DNA of 64,000 nt from Erythroxylum novogranatense (lineage: Eukaryota > Streptophyta > Magnoliopsida > Malpighiales > Erythroxylaceae): positions 12,475,501-12,539,500 of the forward strand of contig CM057235.1 in assembly GCA_029891385.1 (NCBI GenBank), in the 5' to 3' direction. Below, piece after piece: positions 31,586 through 43,746 of this stretch (its first letter is position 1; every line of letters begins with the position of its first letter). The notes beneath the pieces were generated by a model. The model made no database searches. It was not told the DNA's origin and was given only the letters and a program-made list of their open reading frames with translations. The translations under genes were made by a program, and so were the position numbers.

Positions 31586-32677
31586 TTATAATTCTCCCCT
31601 CCTCATAAAAATTTCGTCCTCGAAATTCTTACCTGCTTGGTCGAACCGGGGAGGATACTGTCTCCTCATATGCTCTTCGGTCTCCCAAGTTGCGTCCTCA
31701 GTTGAGTGGTTCCTCCATAGGACTTTCACTAATGGGGTAACCTTGTTCCGCAACTGCTTAACCCGTGATCCCACAATCTGGACCGGCTCCTCAACATAGC
31801 TCAAGTTGCTAGCTACCTCAATCTCCTGAGTCGGAATGACATGTGTCGGATCCGATCGATACCTCCGGAGCATACTCACATGGAAGACATTATACAGTTG
31901 AAACATCTCACTCGGTAAATCCAACTTATAGGCCAAAGGTCCTATACGCTCAATAATCTCATATGGACCAATGTACCTAGGGCTTAACTTGCCCTTCTTA
32001 CCGAATCTCAGCACGCCTCTCCATGGTGAAACTTGTAAGAAAACTCTGTCTCCCACATTATACTCCATCTCCCTCCGATGCTGATCCATATAACTCTTCT
32101 GCCTATCCTGAGCCGCCTTTATGCAGCTCCGAATCAGTTTTACCTTGTCCACTGTATCCTGAATCATCTTCGGACCTTCAATCATCCTCTGACCCTCTTC
32201 ATCCCAATACAGAGGCGATTGACACTGTCTCCCATATAATGCCTCATATGATGCCATCCCGATGCTACTATGGTAATGATTATTGTAGGAAAATTCAATC
32301 AGGGCTAAATACTTATCCCATGCTCCTCTAAATTCGAATACACACGCCCGAAGCATATCCTCACTAGTCTTAATCGTCCTCTCACTCTGCCCATCTGTCT
32401 GAGGATGAAATGCTGTACTAAAATTTAACCTGGTATCCATAGCAGACTGCAAACTCTTTAAGAACCTTGAAGTAAATCTGGGATCCCGATCCGACACTAT
32501 AGACAATGGAACCCCATGTAGTCTCACAATCTCATTCACATACTCCTGGGCCAACTGATCAAGAGAATTGTTCTCCCTCACTAGTAAGAAATGGGCCGAT
32601 TTAGTTAACCGGTCCACTATGACCCAGATAGCATCATGCTGCCTCGGCGTCCTAGGCAACCCCATAATGAAATCCAT
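31586..32677 (-). CDS. Integrase with C-terminal chromodomain (pol fragment of element A')
   Basis: An open minus-strand frame of 363 codons, the longest in the window. It holds a DDE integrase core with Asp22 (IVDRLTK), Asp63 (IVSDRD) and Glu99 (TDGQSERT), spaced D-35-E as in retroviral and Ty3 integrases. Then come YNNHYHSSIGMASYEALYGR, the GKKGKLSPRYIGPYEI motif, and a chromodomain-like tail at about residues 317-340 (VKVLWRNHSTEDATWE), which in chromoviruses targets insertion to modified chromatin. The start used here is an internal Met. The natural polyprotein continues upstream, but a TAG (32696-32698) replaces the Trp of a PEWKWEQ-type motif six codons before it. The frame ends inside the LTR, as is usual for this clade. 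It is not likely to be made from this copy because the upstream pol is broken. Confidence 0.88.
   Translation of the reverse strand: MDFIMGLPRTPRQHDAIWVIVDRLTKSAHFLLVRENNSLDQLAQEYVNEIVRLHGVPLSIVSDRDPRFTSRFLKSLQSAMDTRLNFSTAFHPQTDGQSERTIKTSEDMLRACVFEFRGAWDKYLALIEFSYNNHYHSSIGMASYEALYGRQCQSPLYWDEEGQRMIEGPKMIQDTVDKVKLIRSCIKAAQDRQKSYMDQHRREMEYNVGDRVFLQVSPWRGVLRFGKKGKLSPRYIGPYEIIERIGPLAYKLDLPSEMFQLYNVFHVSMLRRYRSDPTHVIPTQEIEVASNLSYVEEPVQIVGSRVKQLRNKVTPLVKVLWRNHSTEDATWETEEHMRRQYPPRFDQAGKNFEDEIFMRRGEL
31591..31603 (-). other. Polypurine tract of element A'
   Basis: In element sense AGGAGGGGAGAAT directly precedes the LTR. It is preceded by GAATTTCGAGGACGAAATTT, the same end as in element C (48883-48930). 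Confidence 0.85.
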
Positions 32678-32689
32678 AGTAATTTGTTC

Positions 32690-33560
32690 CCATTTCTACT
32701 CAGGAATAGGCAACAAATGAAGCTTCCCCACTAGAGCCTGGTGCTCAGCTTTAACCTGCTGGCACGTCATACACCTAGAGACATATTCTGCCACCTGCTT
32801 CTTCATGCCAGGCCACTAGAAATGTGGCTTAAGAGTATTATACATCTTGGTAGTACCAGGATGCATAACATAGGCATCCATATGCGCCTCCTCCAAAATC
32901 TCTCACCTCAAATCATCCACATCCGGCACACATAATCTCTGCCCTAACCATAAAGTCCCATCTCTCAAGTCAAATTCAGAATTTAGATCAGACTTCACTT
33001 TCTCAATCAATTTCACCAAAACAGGATCCTTATCTTGAACTCTCCTGATCCTATCATGTAGCATCGGTCTGAGCTTCAGAGTGGCTACTAAAACTCCATC
33101 ATGCTTTAGATTCAATTGTACATTTAAAGCTCTCAACTGAATCAAATTAGGCAATCGCAATACCTGAATCTGAGCTGCACTGATATGAGACTTCCTGCTC
33201 AATACATCTTCCACCACATTAGCTTTCCCTGGGTGGTACTCAATGGTGCAATCATAATCCTTCAGTAGCTCAATCCATCTCCTCTACCTCAAATTCAACT
33301 CTCTCTGACTCAGCAGGTACCTCAAACTCTTATGGTCAGTGAAAATCTGAAAAGTCTCCCCATACAAGTAGTGTCTCCAAATTTTTAGGGCAAAAACAAC
33401 TGCAGCTAACTCCAAATCATGCATAGGATAATTTACCTCGTGAGACCTCAAATGTCTCGAGGCATAGGCAATCACTCTACCGTGCTGCATCAAAACACAT
33501 CCCAAGCCCTAATACGATGCATCACTATAAACCTCATAACCTCCTGTCCCAGATGGAATA
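32690..33560 (-). pseudogene. RNase H and integrase zinc-finger region of A' pol, broken
   Basis: In minus sense, 33530-33284 reads [15 protein letters not shown], then [28 protein letters not shown], then [17 protein letters not shown], the gypsy RNase H domain. A tether follows (ADVLSRK-like VEDVLSRKSH, 33217-33190), and the HHCC finger of integrase (MHPGTTKMYNTLKPHF*WPGM and CMTCQQVK, 32880-32740). Stops are TAG in SY*GLG, TGA before EILEEAH and TAG in HF*WPGM, each one transition away from the usual Gln/Lys, Arg or Trp codon. The pattern fits decay of methylated cytosines. Confidence 0.85.
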
Positions 33561-33675
33561 GTCAATACCGGTGCAGTAGTCAACCGATGTTTCAGCTCCT
33601 CAAAGCTCTTCTGGCACTCCTCAGTCCATCTTAATGGTGCATTCTTCCTCAGAAGTTCTGTCAGAGGGGCTGAGA

Positions 33676-34400
33676 TCAATGAAAACCCTCGAAAAACCTC
33701 CGGTAATAACCAGCCAATCCTAAGAAACTCCGAATCTTAGACACATTCCTAGGAGCTTCCCACTTCATCACTGCCTCAATCTTACTAGGGTCGACCTGAA
33801 TACCCTCTCCAGTTACTATGTGGCCTAGAAGCACCACCTCATTTAGCCAAAATTTACACTTGCTGAATTTGGCATAAAGTTGCTTATCCCTCATAAGCTG
33901 CAGAATCACTCTCAGATGATCAACATGCTCCTCTCTACTCCTCGAATACACCAAAATATCGTCAATAAAGAAAATAACAAACTGATCCAGGTAGGGCTGA
34001 AAGACCTTATTCATTAAGGCCATAAAAGCTGTCGAGGCATTAGTCTACCCGAACGGCATCACCAGAAACTCAAAATGCCCATACCTACTCCTGAAGGCAC
34101 TCTTAGGCACATCAGCCTCTGCTATCTTCAGTTGATAGTACCCTGAACTCAGATCCAGTTTAGTGAATGCCTGAGCTCCCTACTGATCAAATAAGTCATC
34201 GATCCTAGGCAGTGGATACTTATTCTTCACTGTCACCCGATTCAGCTGCTTATAATCGATGCATAATCTCAAAGTCCCATCCTTCTTCTTCACAAACAAT
34301 ACTGGAGCTCCCCAAGGTGAGACACTGGGCCTGATAAATCCTTCTCCAAGAACTCCCCAGAATCGAGCCTTCAGCCTCCCTCGGCCCACAAAGCCATCCT
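33676..34400 (-). pseudogene. Reverse transcriptase of A' pol, two frames
   Basis: The N-terminal part at 34389-34180 has [32 protein letters not shown] and [13 protein letters not shown]. The C-terminal part at 34023-33676 has FIDDILVYS (catalytic aspartates at residues 21-22 of this piece), [15 protein letters not shown] [18 protein letters not shown], and [12 protein letters not shown]. The stretch between (34179-34024) retains the domain in another frame. Frameshifts and missing bases separate the pieces, so it is not functional. It matches the broken copy at 1-700. Confidence 0.9.
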
Positions 34401-35102
34401 ATATGGAGGTATAGATATAGGAACAGTACCTGGAACGAGGTCAATGGTAAACTCTATCTCTTGATCCGGCGGTAAACCCGGTAACTCATTAGGAAACATA
34501 TCTAAAAATTCCCTGACTACGGGAATATCCTGAAGTCTCTGCTCAACTCTGGTGTCAATCACATGAGCCAGATAGGCCTCACAGCCTCCCTGCATCAACC
34601 TCAGGGCACTCAGGAAAGAGATCATCCAGGCTGGCACTGCCTGACTAACTCCTCTGAACACGGCTCTAGACTGGCCAGGAGACTCTAATACTACCTCCTT
34701 GGTGTAGCAGTCCATGATAGCCCTATGGGAAGTAAGCCAGTCCATCCTTAGAATCACATCGATATCCCTCAATGGTAACACTATAAGGTCTGCTCTCAAC
34801 ATTGCTTGATCAATCTGGATCGAGCACCCCTTGCAGACCTCTCCCAAAGGAGTAGTACTCCCTAGAGGTGTACTCACCTCTAACCCATACTGTAATATCT
34901 CTCTATCCCCATGCAATCTACATGCCAAATGCGGTGCAATGAATGAATGTGTGGATCCTGGATCCAGCAATGCAAATGCCTCTATATCAGAAATAAGAAG
35001 CATACCAGCTACAACATCAGGAGAATCCTGGGCCTCCTGCCTAGTCATGGCGTAGACCTTGGCCTGGGACTGTGGTCGGCTGCTCTGACCCTCAACCCTC
35101 AC
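34371..35102 (-). CDS. Aspartic protease region of A' pol (open 243 codons)
   Basis: An open minus-strand frame. [11 protein letters not shown] at about residues 45-55 is the retropepsin active site, with the catalytic Asp47 in a DPG form usual for this clade. Then come [15 protein letters not shown] (the second conserved strand) and the linker to reverse transcriptase, [20 protein letters not shown] and PPYRMA, before the frame is lost at 34371-34390. Its job in an intact element is to cut the Gag-Pol polyprotein. The natural start is upstream in gag, and the Met used here is only the first in frame. Confidence 0.82.
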   Translation of the reverse strand: MRVEGQSSRPQSQAKVYAMTRQEAQDSPDVVAGMLLISDIEAFALLDPGSTHSFIAPHLACRLHGDREILQYGLEVSTPLGSTTPLGEVCKGCSIQIDQAMLRADLIVLPLRDIDVILRMDWLTSHRAIMDCYTKEVVLESPGQSRAVFRGVSQAVPAWMISFLSALRLMQGGCEAYLAHVIDTRVEQRLQDIPVVREFLDMFPNELPGLPPDQEIEFTIDLVPGTVPISIPPYRMALWAEGG

Positions 35103-35214
35103 AAAGGATCCCTCAGCTCTACCTCGGCCTCTACCTCGGCTCCTCTACCCGGATCCACCCCCTCGGCTCTGCTGCACCGTAGTATTACTACCCAATCTAG
35201 CACTGACAACAGAT

Positions 35215-36200
35215 TGAGCTCCCATAATAGCAGGGCAATCCCGAATCTGATGATCCATGGAGCCATATCTAAGGCAGGCTCCAATCAATCGCCAACCCTC
35301 CCCACTGTGCCTCTTGTCACAATAATCACAAACTGGGGGAATCTGCCCTGCACCTCTACCACTGCCACTGCCAGTCTGAACAAATCTCCCTCTCTATCCA
35401 TACCCAGACTTTCTGGATCCTCCTGGTGACCTAAAAGTCCTGCTCTGGTGCTTGCTAAAGCCTCTGCCAGAACTGCCCTGACTCTCACTCGGTCTCTTCC
35501 CCCTGGACCCCTGACCCATCTCATCGTCTGTCGCCTCATAAGTCGCTTTCAACTCTCACTGCAGCAGCCCTAAGCTCAACAAAAGTGCCCATATCAGATC
35601 AGGTCAATCTAGTACGGATCTCCAAGTTGAGGCCATGCCCAAATCTCCAGCACCTATCAGCCTCTATCGAGATCAAAGTAGTAGCATATCCCATCAGCTC
35701 GTTAAACCTAACCTCATACTCTGTCACTGTCATCCTACCTTGTCTCAGCTCCAGAAACTCCTGCATCTTCATTTCCAGATACACCTTGGGCATAAAATTG
35801 TCTTTAAAAGCCCTCAGGAAATCCTCCTATGTCAGTGGGCAAGGCCTGGTGGTATTACCCGGAATAGTCTTCCACCACTGATAAGCTACGCCCTGCAGAA
35901 GAGAGACTGTATAATCAGACCTCTCGGCTGGATCACAATCCATCTGATCAAAGACCCTATCAGTCCGCTCCAGCCATCCCTCAGCCTCAATGGGGTCTGT
36001 ATTGCCATAGAAATCTACGGCCCCCTGCTTGCGCAATCAGTCATACCTCCTCTCTCGTCTCACGGAAACTCTAGGAGGCAGCTCCTCAGATCGAGGCACC
36101 GAGGACTCTCTACTAGCTCCGACAGATCCCTGGTCAGTTGGTTGATCTATCTGATCACCAAAAACGGATGACCTATAACAAAACCAAAATCTCGATTAGT
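35215..36200 (-). pseudogene. Gag of element A', broken
   Basis: Minus-strand pieces: a low-complexity N-terminus (SVFGDQIDQPTDQGS, RRERRYD, then TGA); 36036-35827 with AVDFYGNTDPIEAEGWLERTDRVF and YQWWKTIPGN; 35793-35599 with PKVYLEMKMQEFLELRQG and VRFNELMGYA (Retrotrans_gag domain); and at 35330-35215 the zinc knuckle, reading CLRYGSMDHQIRDC. In the knuckle the second Cys of the CX2CX4HX4C pattern is Tyr (TAT for TGT), so metal binding would be impaired. Stops lie between the pieces. A stretch of Gly/Arg-rich linker is out of frame at 35539-35285. Confidence 0.85.
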
Positions 36201-36262
36201 TTCTGCATTTCTCACAATATTCAGGCCTAAAATTTGACTAGTCCCAACAGATACCAAACCAT

Positions 36263-36274
36263 GCTCTGATACCA
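36263..36274 (-). other. Primer binding site of element A'
   Basis: GCTCTGATACCA on the plus strand (TGGTATCAGAGC in element sense), six bases from the start of LTR2 at 36281. Confidence 0.9.
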
Positions 36275-36280
36275 CCTAAA

Positions 36281-39200
36281 TGTAGCACCCCCTTACCATA
36301 GGGTATACACCGGGACGCCCGTAGGTCATCCCGATACATATCCTACGAAAAGGGTGCGCTACGAGCAATCACTAACACTTCACAAGGCATCCAATCATAA
36401 AGCATCAATACTAAAAATCACTAATTTTTGAAACCATAAATTTTTTTCCTCATTTCATATAATCAAAAACAGTAATTTACACATCTGTCTATTTTTCACT
36501 GTCTGTACAATACTCCAAAAGAAATTTAGTACAAAAAGCCTAACTAGGTCATCCCCAAAAGATCCCAGCTGACCGACCTGTGTGCCATGACTTTTCTTGC
36601 CAACACGATCTACACGACAGGAAAAGTCTCTCTCTGGAGCTAGGAGTCTACTCTCTCGGTCCTGAAAAATAATTTGCAATTTTAGTTGGGTTTGCGAACT
36701 CAGTGAGGAACCATCATCGATGGTTCACCCAATTCATGCATAGTCAAACAAATCACAGTATAGCATAATAACTCATTCATATGTACCACATGATTATTTA
36801 CATGAACACAAAGCCTTTGGCTTTTCACTCAAATCACAGATATTCAGTCAAATGAATATGTAATGCGTATGTGACCCTTTTTTCCATTTATTATGCTGTT
36901 GTGACCGAGCGCCTAAACTGTCCCAATAAGAGCGCATTATTCGTTGAGCCTAAGGCTTAGAAACACTGTGGGCCCGAGGCCCAAATACGTTGAGTTTTAA
37001 GCTCTCGGTGGCTGCTCCGGTCACAACTGCCAATTACTGATCATACATTATGCATGGAATGCACATGGCAATATAAAGCAAAGCCCACATCATATTCGGT
37101 CTCAAATTACCACATTCACACAAGTATAAACAACATAAACAACACAAAGCCCACCATTATTCTCCACAGTGTTATAAGTGCAAAATATAAACAATTAATA
37201 ATCGAGAAACCATCTAGGTTACTCACCAAATAGCTTCCGAGCTAATGCCGAGAAGTCTCAGCAACATCCGTGGGATGACGTTCCAACTGTGCCTCTATAA
37301 TAATCACAATATTCACATGTCACCAAATGCACAATTAGAAATATTAAATAATGCACATGTAGCAATTTAGATGTGTATAATGCATGTTCGTGACATTCCT
37401 GGCATTTCCCATAATTCACATCACAAAAGATTCCCCTATGACTTAGGAATCTATAGACACCATAATTACTCAATTTGGACCTCTATAGGTCTGGATATTG
37501 CCAAACTTTACTCAATTCTCTCACTTGGATTCAATCCCTAAATCTTAATTAAATCCCACAAAGTCCACAATTCCACATAGAGAGGTAGATCATTGTCTTA
37601 TGGATTCGACGCCTCGAGAACCAGGTCAATCGAAGGTCAGATGACGAAGATACAAGCAAAAGAAGCTTTAGGATAAAACAAAAGATAAGAGGGTTTGCAC
37701 TTATTTCCCTCTCTTCACCATCTGAATTTCTAACATGCATAAATCTTTACACACTTATCCAAAATTTACAAACAAGGTCTCATTGGAAAGGTAATAAGAA
37801 ACCCTACAAGTTCCATGAAGGGCTCACAAACCAATCTCACCTTTAAGTGTACCAAAAACTACTTCAAAGTTACTACCCATAAATGACCATATGAACAGTA
37901 ACTGTGTTCTTCCAATCCCCATAACTTTTTACTCATAACTCCAAATAATGTACATTATACACCATTAGAAAGCTCTAAAGATTTTCTACAATATTCAAGA
38001 AGACTCCCCAATCCAATTCAATCTTTAAGAGGGTCAGAAGCACAAACAAAGGTTCTGCCCAATGAAACAGTCAAACTATCATATCAACAGTAACTGCACT
38101 CTACAAAAAAATTCCTATCTTTCCATTCCTTATGCCAAAAATTCCAAGATATATGTCCAAAGAAAGATAAAAACATTTTCTACAAGTTTCATGCATAACT
38201 TGGAAGCAAAATCAACATCTAAACAACTCAAATTATCAAGCAAAACTTCTGCCTATATAAGTCTCATTCTCATAGTAACAGAATCTTCCAACATTCATAA
38301 CTTTCCAAACCATTGTCAAAAAATTACATACCATATAGCAATAAAAAACTCAGACAATATACTACAATTCTCAAGAAGTACTTCAAAGCAAATTCCCATT
38401 CAAACTAGGTCAAATACTCTCACTAAGGTGGCTGTCCTGTTAGGGTTCATGAAATGAACATTTAACCTAAACTATAACAAAATTTTACAAATTTATATAC
38501 AACAATCCTTACATCCAAAATTCATAAAAAATACCTCATTAGAAAGCTAGAACAATCCTCTAAAACTTTCCAGAAGGTCACTAAAGCCAATTTCACCACT
38601 AACAGTCCCAAATAAATACCAGAATAGCACAAAACCTATACACTTAGAGTCACTTACACACAAAACACATTTTCAGCTGAATCACCATCTGAACATTATT
38701 ACACCATAACTTTCAACGTACAAATCAAACAAATTCATACTTAGTGGCGTTAGAAAGCTAACACAAAAATCTTCAACTTTCATGAAGACCAAAGTAGCAA
38801 ATTCAATCCAATTCAATCCTTAAAAAAATCATCAAAGTTTCAGGTCACAAGGTTTGGATACTGTTCACACAGCACCTAACAATTCACTTTGCATGCCAAA
38901 ATTAAAATCCTTAAGGTCAGAATTGGACAAAACTTCCTTCATATGAAATCTGGCCATACTTCTTAAGTTTAATTTAAAACAAACCTCAGCTCAATTGGAC
39001 AACCATATCAAAAGTTATGAGCCAAAATCTGAAACCTACACAAAGTCACATTTTCCAGATTTCCTCCCTACCTCAACTCTTTTCATTTCATCACTTTACC
39101 TACATCAATAAGCATCCATTTGGACCTCTAATTCAGCCACAAATTCATAAAGACAATTACTTGAGTAATTAATCCCAATTTGGCAGCACATTACACACTA

Positions 39201-40147
39201 AGTTCTTCACTAAAATTCCATTCATCTAGCATCAGACATACATCAAAACCAATCCACAACTAATCCCCAACATATTTATCATTCAACCTCACACATACTT
39301 ACCCTTAAACCCATACAAACCTACCACTATCTTTATGAAATTAATACAAAATTAATCCCCATGAATGCTTCTAACTACTAAATTAAAGAAAACAATACAC
39401 AATTCTTACCTTAAACAAGTTACAAGCTTTAAATCTTCAATCTTCCACTAACTCACCAAATCCCCTCCTTCCCTTCTCTCACACATACACAAATCATCAT
39501 CTTCACAAGGCTTGAGGTAGTAGGTGAAAGATGAAGGAGCAAGCAAGCAATTAGACAAGAACACTTCTTGCTATGGAGAACAACACCAACGAAGGATGAA
39601 GGAAAAGAACACCAAGGAAGAAGAAGAAGCAAAGCTACGGATGAGAGGGCAAATAATTGGTTTTCCAAGTGAATTTTTTTAAAATATGACCAAGAGAAGA
39701 GTCGTAAGTGATGAATGAAAGAAGACAAAATATTAAATGAGGAGGACACTTGGCTCTTGAAGAAGAAAAAGACAAAAACCTTAATTTAGACCATTTAATC
39801 AAAGAACCCTAATACAATTTAATCTTTAATCCATCTAATACTAATGGCTCTATGACAATCCCAAAAATCATTTATCCCCTATTTCAGTGCCATTAGGCAG
39901 TACTTTTCAATACAGGAAACCCACTAAGTCAGCCATTTGGAAATTTTTCGGTCTGGGCAAGTATCCCGAAAAATTTCAGAAAAATTCCCACAAATCCCTA
40001 AAAATGTAAAACACACCTAAAGCACTTCAATTCAATTTTTCAAACACAAATATCACATAATTCACAAAAAGTTTCATTTAGACACATATGCCGGGAAATG
40101 TCATGAATGCATGTACAATCATATGCATGTGCAAAAATTACCAGTCA
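36281..40147 (-). mobile_element. 5' LTR (LTR2) of element A', part left of the Helitron
   Basis: It starts TGTAGCACCC and follows LTR1 closely along its length. It has the empty site of the MITE (GTTGTGAC at 36898-36905) and a deletion of roughly 80 bp in the intron-like module near 37125. The monomer array lies at about 37805-38780 and the purine-rich segment at 39530-39760. The LTR is broken after CCAGTCA at 40147 by the Helitron, resumes at 59910-59975, and is broken again by element E. The outer end is off-window. Confidence 0.9.
36662..37226 (-). other. Intron-like structured module in A' LTR2 (shortened)
   Basis: Donor-like TTG/GTGAGTAACC at 37227/37226, acceptor-like TTTTTCAG/GACC at 36662/36661, 565 nt because of the deletion near 37125. 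The closing stem is GTTGTGAC (36898-36905) with GTCACAAC (37020-37027). The small hairpin is changed on one flank: the left arm reads TTAGTTGGGTTTGCGAACTC, where the siblings have GGGTGAGTTTGCG, so the GAGTT arm is weakened here. Confidence 0.48.
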
Positions 40148-40171
40148 TTAAGTATATATACTAAGAGCGAA

Positions 40172-40200
40172 GGGGATGGACGACCACGAAATCCATCCCC
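40172..40200 (+). other. Subterminal inverted repeat near the Helitron 5' end
   Basis: GGGGATGGA (40172-40180) and TCCATCCCC (40192-40200) form a perfect 9-bp stem with an 11-nt loop, 25 bases inside the left end. Confidence 0.55.
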
Positions 40201-40586
40201 TCCGTCCATTTAATCCAACGGTTGCCTATTTAATATTGAAACTCTCGAATGTTCTCCCTCTCTCAAAGTCTCTCAAAGTTGCAGAAAGTATTCTCGATAC
40301 TATCTTTCTCTTTTCTTCTCACGGTTGGCTCACGATCCTCGATGATTCACCCACAATCGTTCTCGTGAACCCAATCTCATGCGAGAAGGTTTATTTGCCT
40401 CCTCTTTCAACCTTCCCAAACGTCATCTCGTTTATATTTGTTTCTCCTCTCTCTAGGTTTTGTGATTCTTTGGGATCTCGTTTGTTTTGGATGCAGGGAG
40501 AAGAGAAACGCAAAAGGCAAAGGGGATTTAAAGTTAGGGATTTATCTCCTTCAATCAATTTAGGTTGGACAATCCACAAGCTTTAA
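40176..40586 (+). pseudogene. Captured DUF295 (F-box/kelch-like) gene fragment
   Basis: An open frame of 136 codons whose residues about 45-90 read SSHGWLTILDD, IVLVNPISCEKVYLPPLSTFPNV and ISFIFVSP. This is the typical DUF295 motif run (SHGWL...NP...LPPL..FP) of plant F-box proteins of the SKIP23 type. The F-box and the rest of the domain are missing, and the first residues come from the Helitron terminus, so it is a fragment. The role of the parent is probably substrate choice in SCF ubiquitin ligases, and many plant DUF295 genes are lineage-specific. The tail (KRKRQRGFKVRDLS) has no match I recognise. Confidence 0.7.
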
Positions 40587-40600
40587 TCAGCAGGATCCTC

Positions 40601-40973
40601 CTTAGGCGCTTATGGTAAGGGCAGCGGCGGCGAACCCGCCCCTTGAATGTCTTCTTTTTCTTCTCTTTCTTCCAATCGCAGGTACAACATTTTAATTGGA
40701 GTCATTTTTTTCATTTTATCATTTGTTCTTTTAGGAGTTTTTAGGTTTTTGTTTTACGATTTGGGAAGTGTTTTAATCTCTTAGTTGGTTATTGTTTATT
40801 ACCTTGATCGTAGTTTTAAGAATTCTACCAATGCTTGTATTCCAGTTTTGTTCTCTAATATGAAGTTTGAAGCTTTAAGCATTGCATATTTTGGTGGGTC
40901 GATTTATTTAGTACTTAATCCTCAGGCACTTATGGTAAGGGCGGCAACGGCGGCGGAGGTGAACCCGCCCCTT
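40601..40973 (+). repeat. Short GC-rich duplication inside the Helitron
   Basis: CTTATGGTAAGGGC-GGC...GAACCCGCCCCTTG appears at 40608-40645 and again at 40929-40973 with extra GGCGGC units. Between them (40650-40925) is T-rich, intron-like sequence without a gene. Confidence 0.6.
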
Positions 40974-41045
40974 GTTCGCTGCTTGTTCACTAATTCTAGT
41001 ATTTTTTAGGTTAAATTCTAAGCTGTGGTTTTTATGCTTGGTCTT

Positions 41046-42188
<1,143 letters not shown>

Positions 42189-42774
42189 GTAAACTTCTAC
42201 ATTCACAAGGGCTCCGAAGTTGGCTATCATGGATGTCTTGAAGAAACCTGGGACATGTGCATAGTCTCTCTATTTTCTGTTTGCATATTGCTTCTGCATC
42301 TAGTTTTTATTTCACCTTGCTTGTGGAATGAAGAAACTTGAGATTGAGGCTAAGCTTTGAGTGGATCATGGGTTGAAAATTCGGAAGAGTAATGAAATGG
42401 AAAACAAAATTATGGACAACTTGAAAGATAGGTAAATTGAAATGACAAATGTTCTCCACTAGTTACTATATAGAATTGCTAATTTCAATTCGTTCCCAAG
42501 GTAAAAGTAAGAGAAATTCCTACAATGCATTTTCCTTGTAGTCATTTTTTTAACTTGATTAAAAAATTATTTAATACGTGCTAAGTCTCTTCAGCAATGA
42601 CCTGTTATTATTATTAGATAAATCGAAAGCACACAATTGTTTGATCTTGTTTCTTTTATGTGTTATAAATATAATTCATTGGAATTCATGTCCAAAGGCT
42701 TCTTGATCTTTCCCATCATTAGTTATTCATCTCACTTTTCTTTCTTTGCCTTTCTTTCATTTAGATGTGGATTT
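42189..42774 (+). other. Between captured fragments; one unidentified exon-like piece
   Basis: 42340-42431 reads, with one stop, HGLKIRKSNEMENKIMDNLKDR before a GGTAAATT donor-like site. It is lysine/asparagine-rich and may come from a coiled-coil protein, which I cannot name. The rest is T-rich and intron-like. Confidence 0.35.
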
Positions 42775-43746
42775 TCAATACAGCTTATGGAGATCCTCGT
42801 CTTTTACGATTTCGAAGTGGTCACAGTGCTCCTCCACTTTGCATAAGGTACTATCCCTCTGCATCTGTTGATCATGGATTTTGAGATCTATATTAAAAAA
42901 TATGTATCTATTGAGGTTCTGCCTTTTCTTTTCACTATTAAGATTCCAAGGATTTTCTGTTTTGTAATTATATTCATTCTTCAAAGTTTCCTAGAGCTTT
43001 TATTATTTTTATTATGAATAGATTTATTTCATAACTGATGTAAAGAAAAACTGTGAAAATATGAATCACTTTTTGTAGGTGATGCTTGCCTTATACAGCA
43101 GTCCCACTGTTCTAACTTAATCAAAAGACACCTGTTTTGGAAATTTTGTGCATATTATGACGAGCGTATGTAATTCTAAATTCTCTCTATATATTTTAGG
43201 TTCTATGCAAATGGAAGACACATTCTTTCTGCTGGTCAGGATCGTGCGTTTCGCCTATTCTTTGTCATCTAGGTTTGACAAATTTTACTATTTTGCAGTT
43301 CGGAAAGTTAGGATGGACAATGAAAATTTCATATCTTATTTACTAATCTTTTAAACATGCTTTTTGTTGAGGCTTCATTCCTTTACTATTCTTCCAACAA
43401 TTTTGTTATCAACCTACAATCCTCTATCCATCAATAACCATTGCCCAAACAAGTAAAAAGGCCGCATCTTGGAGATTATTTCATTATTGTTTGATTTGTT
43501 AAACTGAAATGAGCCTATGTAACTAGTCGATTCTTGAGTTCATATACTCTTGTTTACATCTCTTGGTGTCAATCATGCTTCGTGTGTGTTTTTATGTGTA
43601 CCTTTTATAGGTCTATTTGTCTTTGGCTCGATTGTATATGTAGATGCTTTCTTTTGTTGATGCTTTTTCCTTACATATGAAATCAGAACAACAAAGTAGG
43701 AACTTTCCAAAATCATGTGTCCAAACGAGCCAAGAAACTGAAAAAG
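42775..43746 (+). pseudogene. UTP21: Captured UTP21/WDR36 (WD40, small-subunit processome) fragment, three exons
   Basis: Exons by splice sites: 42775-42847 (MWIFNTAYGDPRLLRFRSGH and SAPPLCIR), 43200-43272 (FYANGRHILSAGQDRAFRLF, then FVI and TAG where Gln is expected), and 43687-43746 (FQNHVSKRAKKLKK). The run DPRLLRFRSGHSAPPLCIRFY, then HILSAGQDRAFRLF, then RAKKLK, is characteristic of the nucleolar WD-repeat protein UTP21 (WDR36), needed for 18S rRNA maturation. AG/GT boundaries are kept at each edge (TCATTTAG/ATG, AAG/GTACTA, TTTTAG/G, TAG/GTTTG, ATCAG/AAC, AAG/GTATT). Only about 70 codons of a protein of some 900 are present. It is in the same orientation as the RPB10 fragment. Confidence 0.88.

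Larger units (their letters stand above)
27315..31590 (-). mobile_element. 3' LTR (LTR1) of chromovirus element A'
   Basis: A 4,276-bp LTR from TGTAGCACCCCC to GGGATGTTATA (the last CA has become TA), interrupted by a 210-bp MITE. It is the same family as LTR A (2414-6408) and pairs with 36281-40147. It holds an intron-like module (27695-28557, MITE included), LTR monomers, and a purine-rich segment near 30860-31100, where the frames (88 and 71 codons) have no support. The GC palindrome of LTR A is missing; only AGAGGG...CCCTCT remains (about 29025-29050). It inserted into the copia reverse transcriptase at 27314. Confidence 0.9.
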
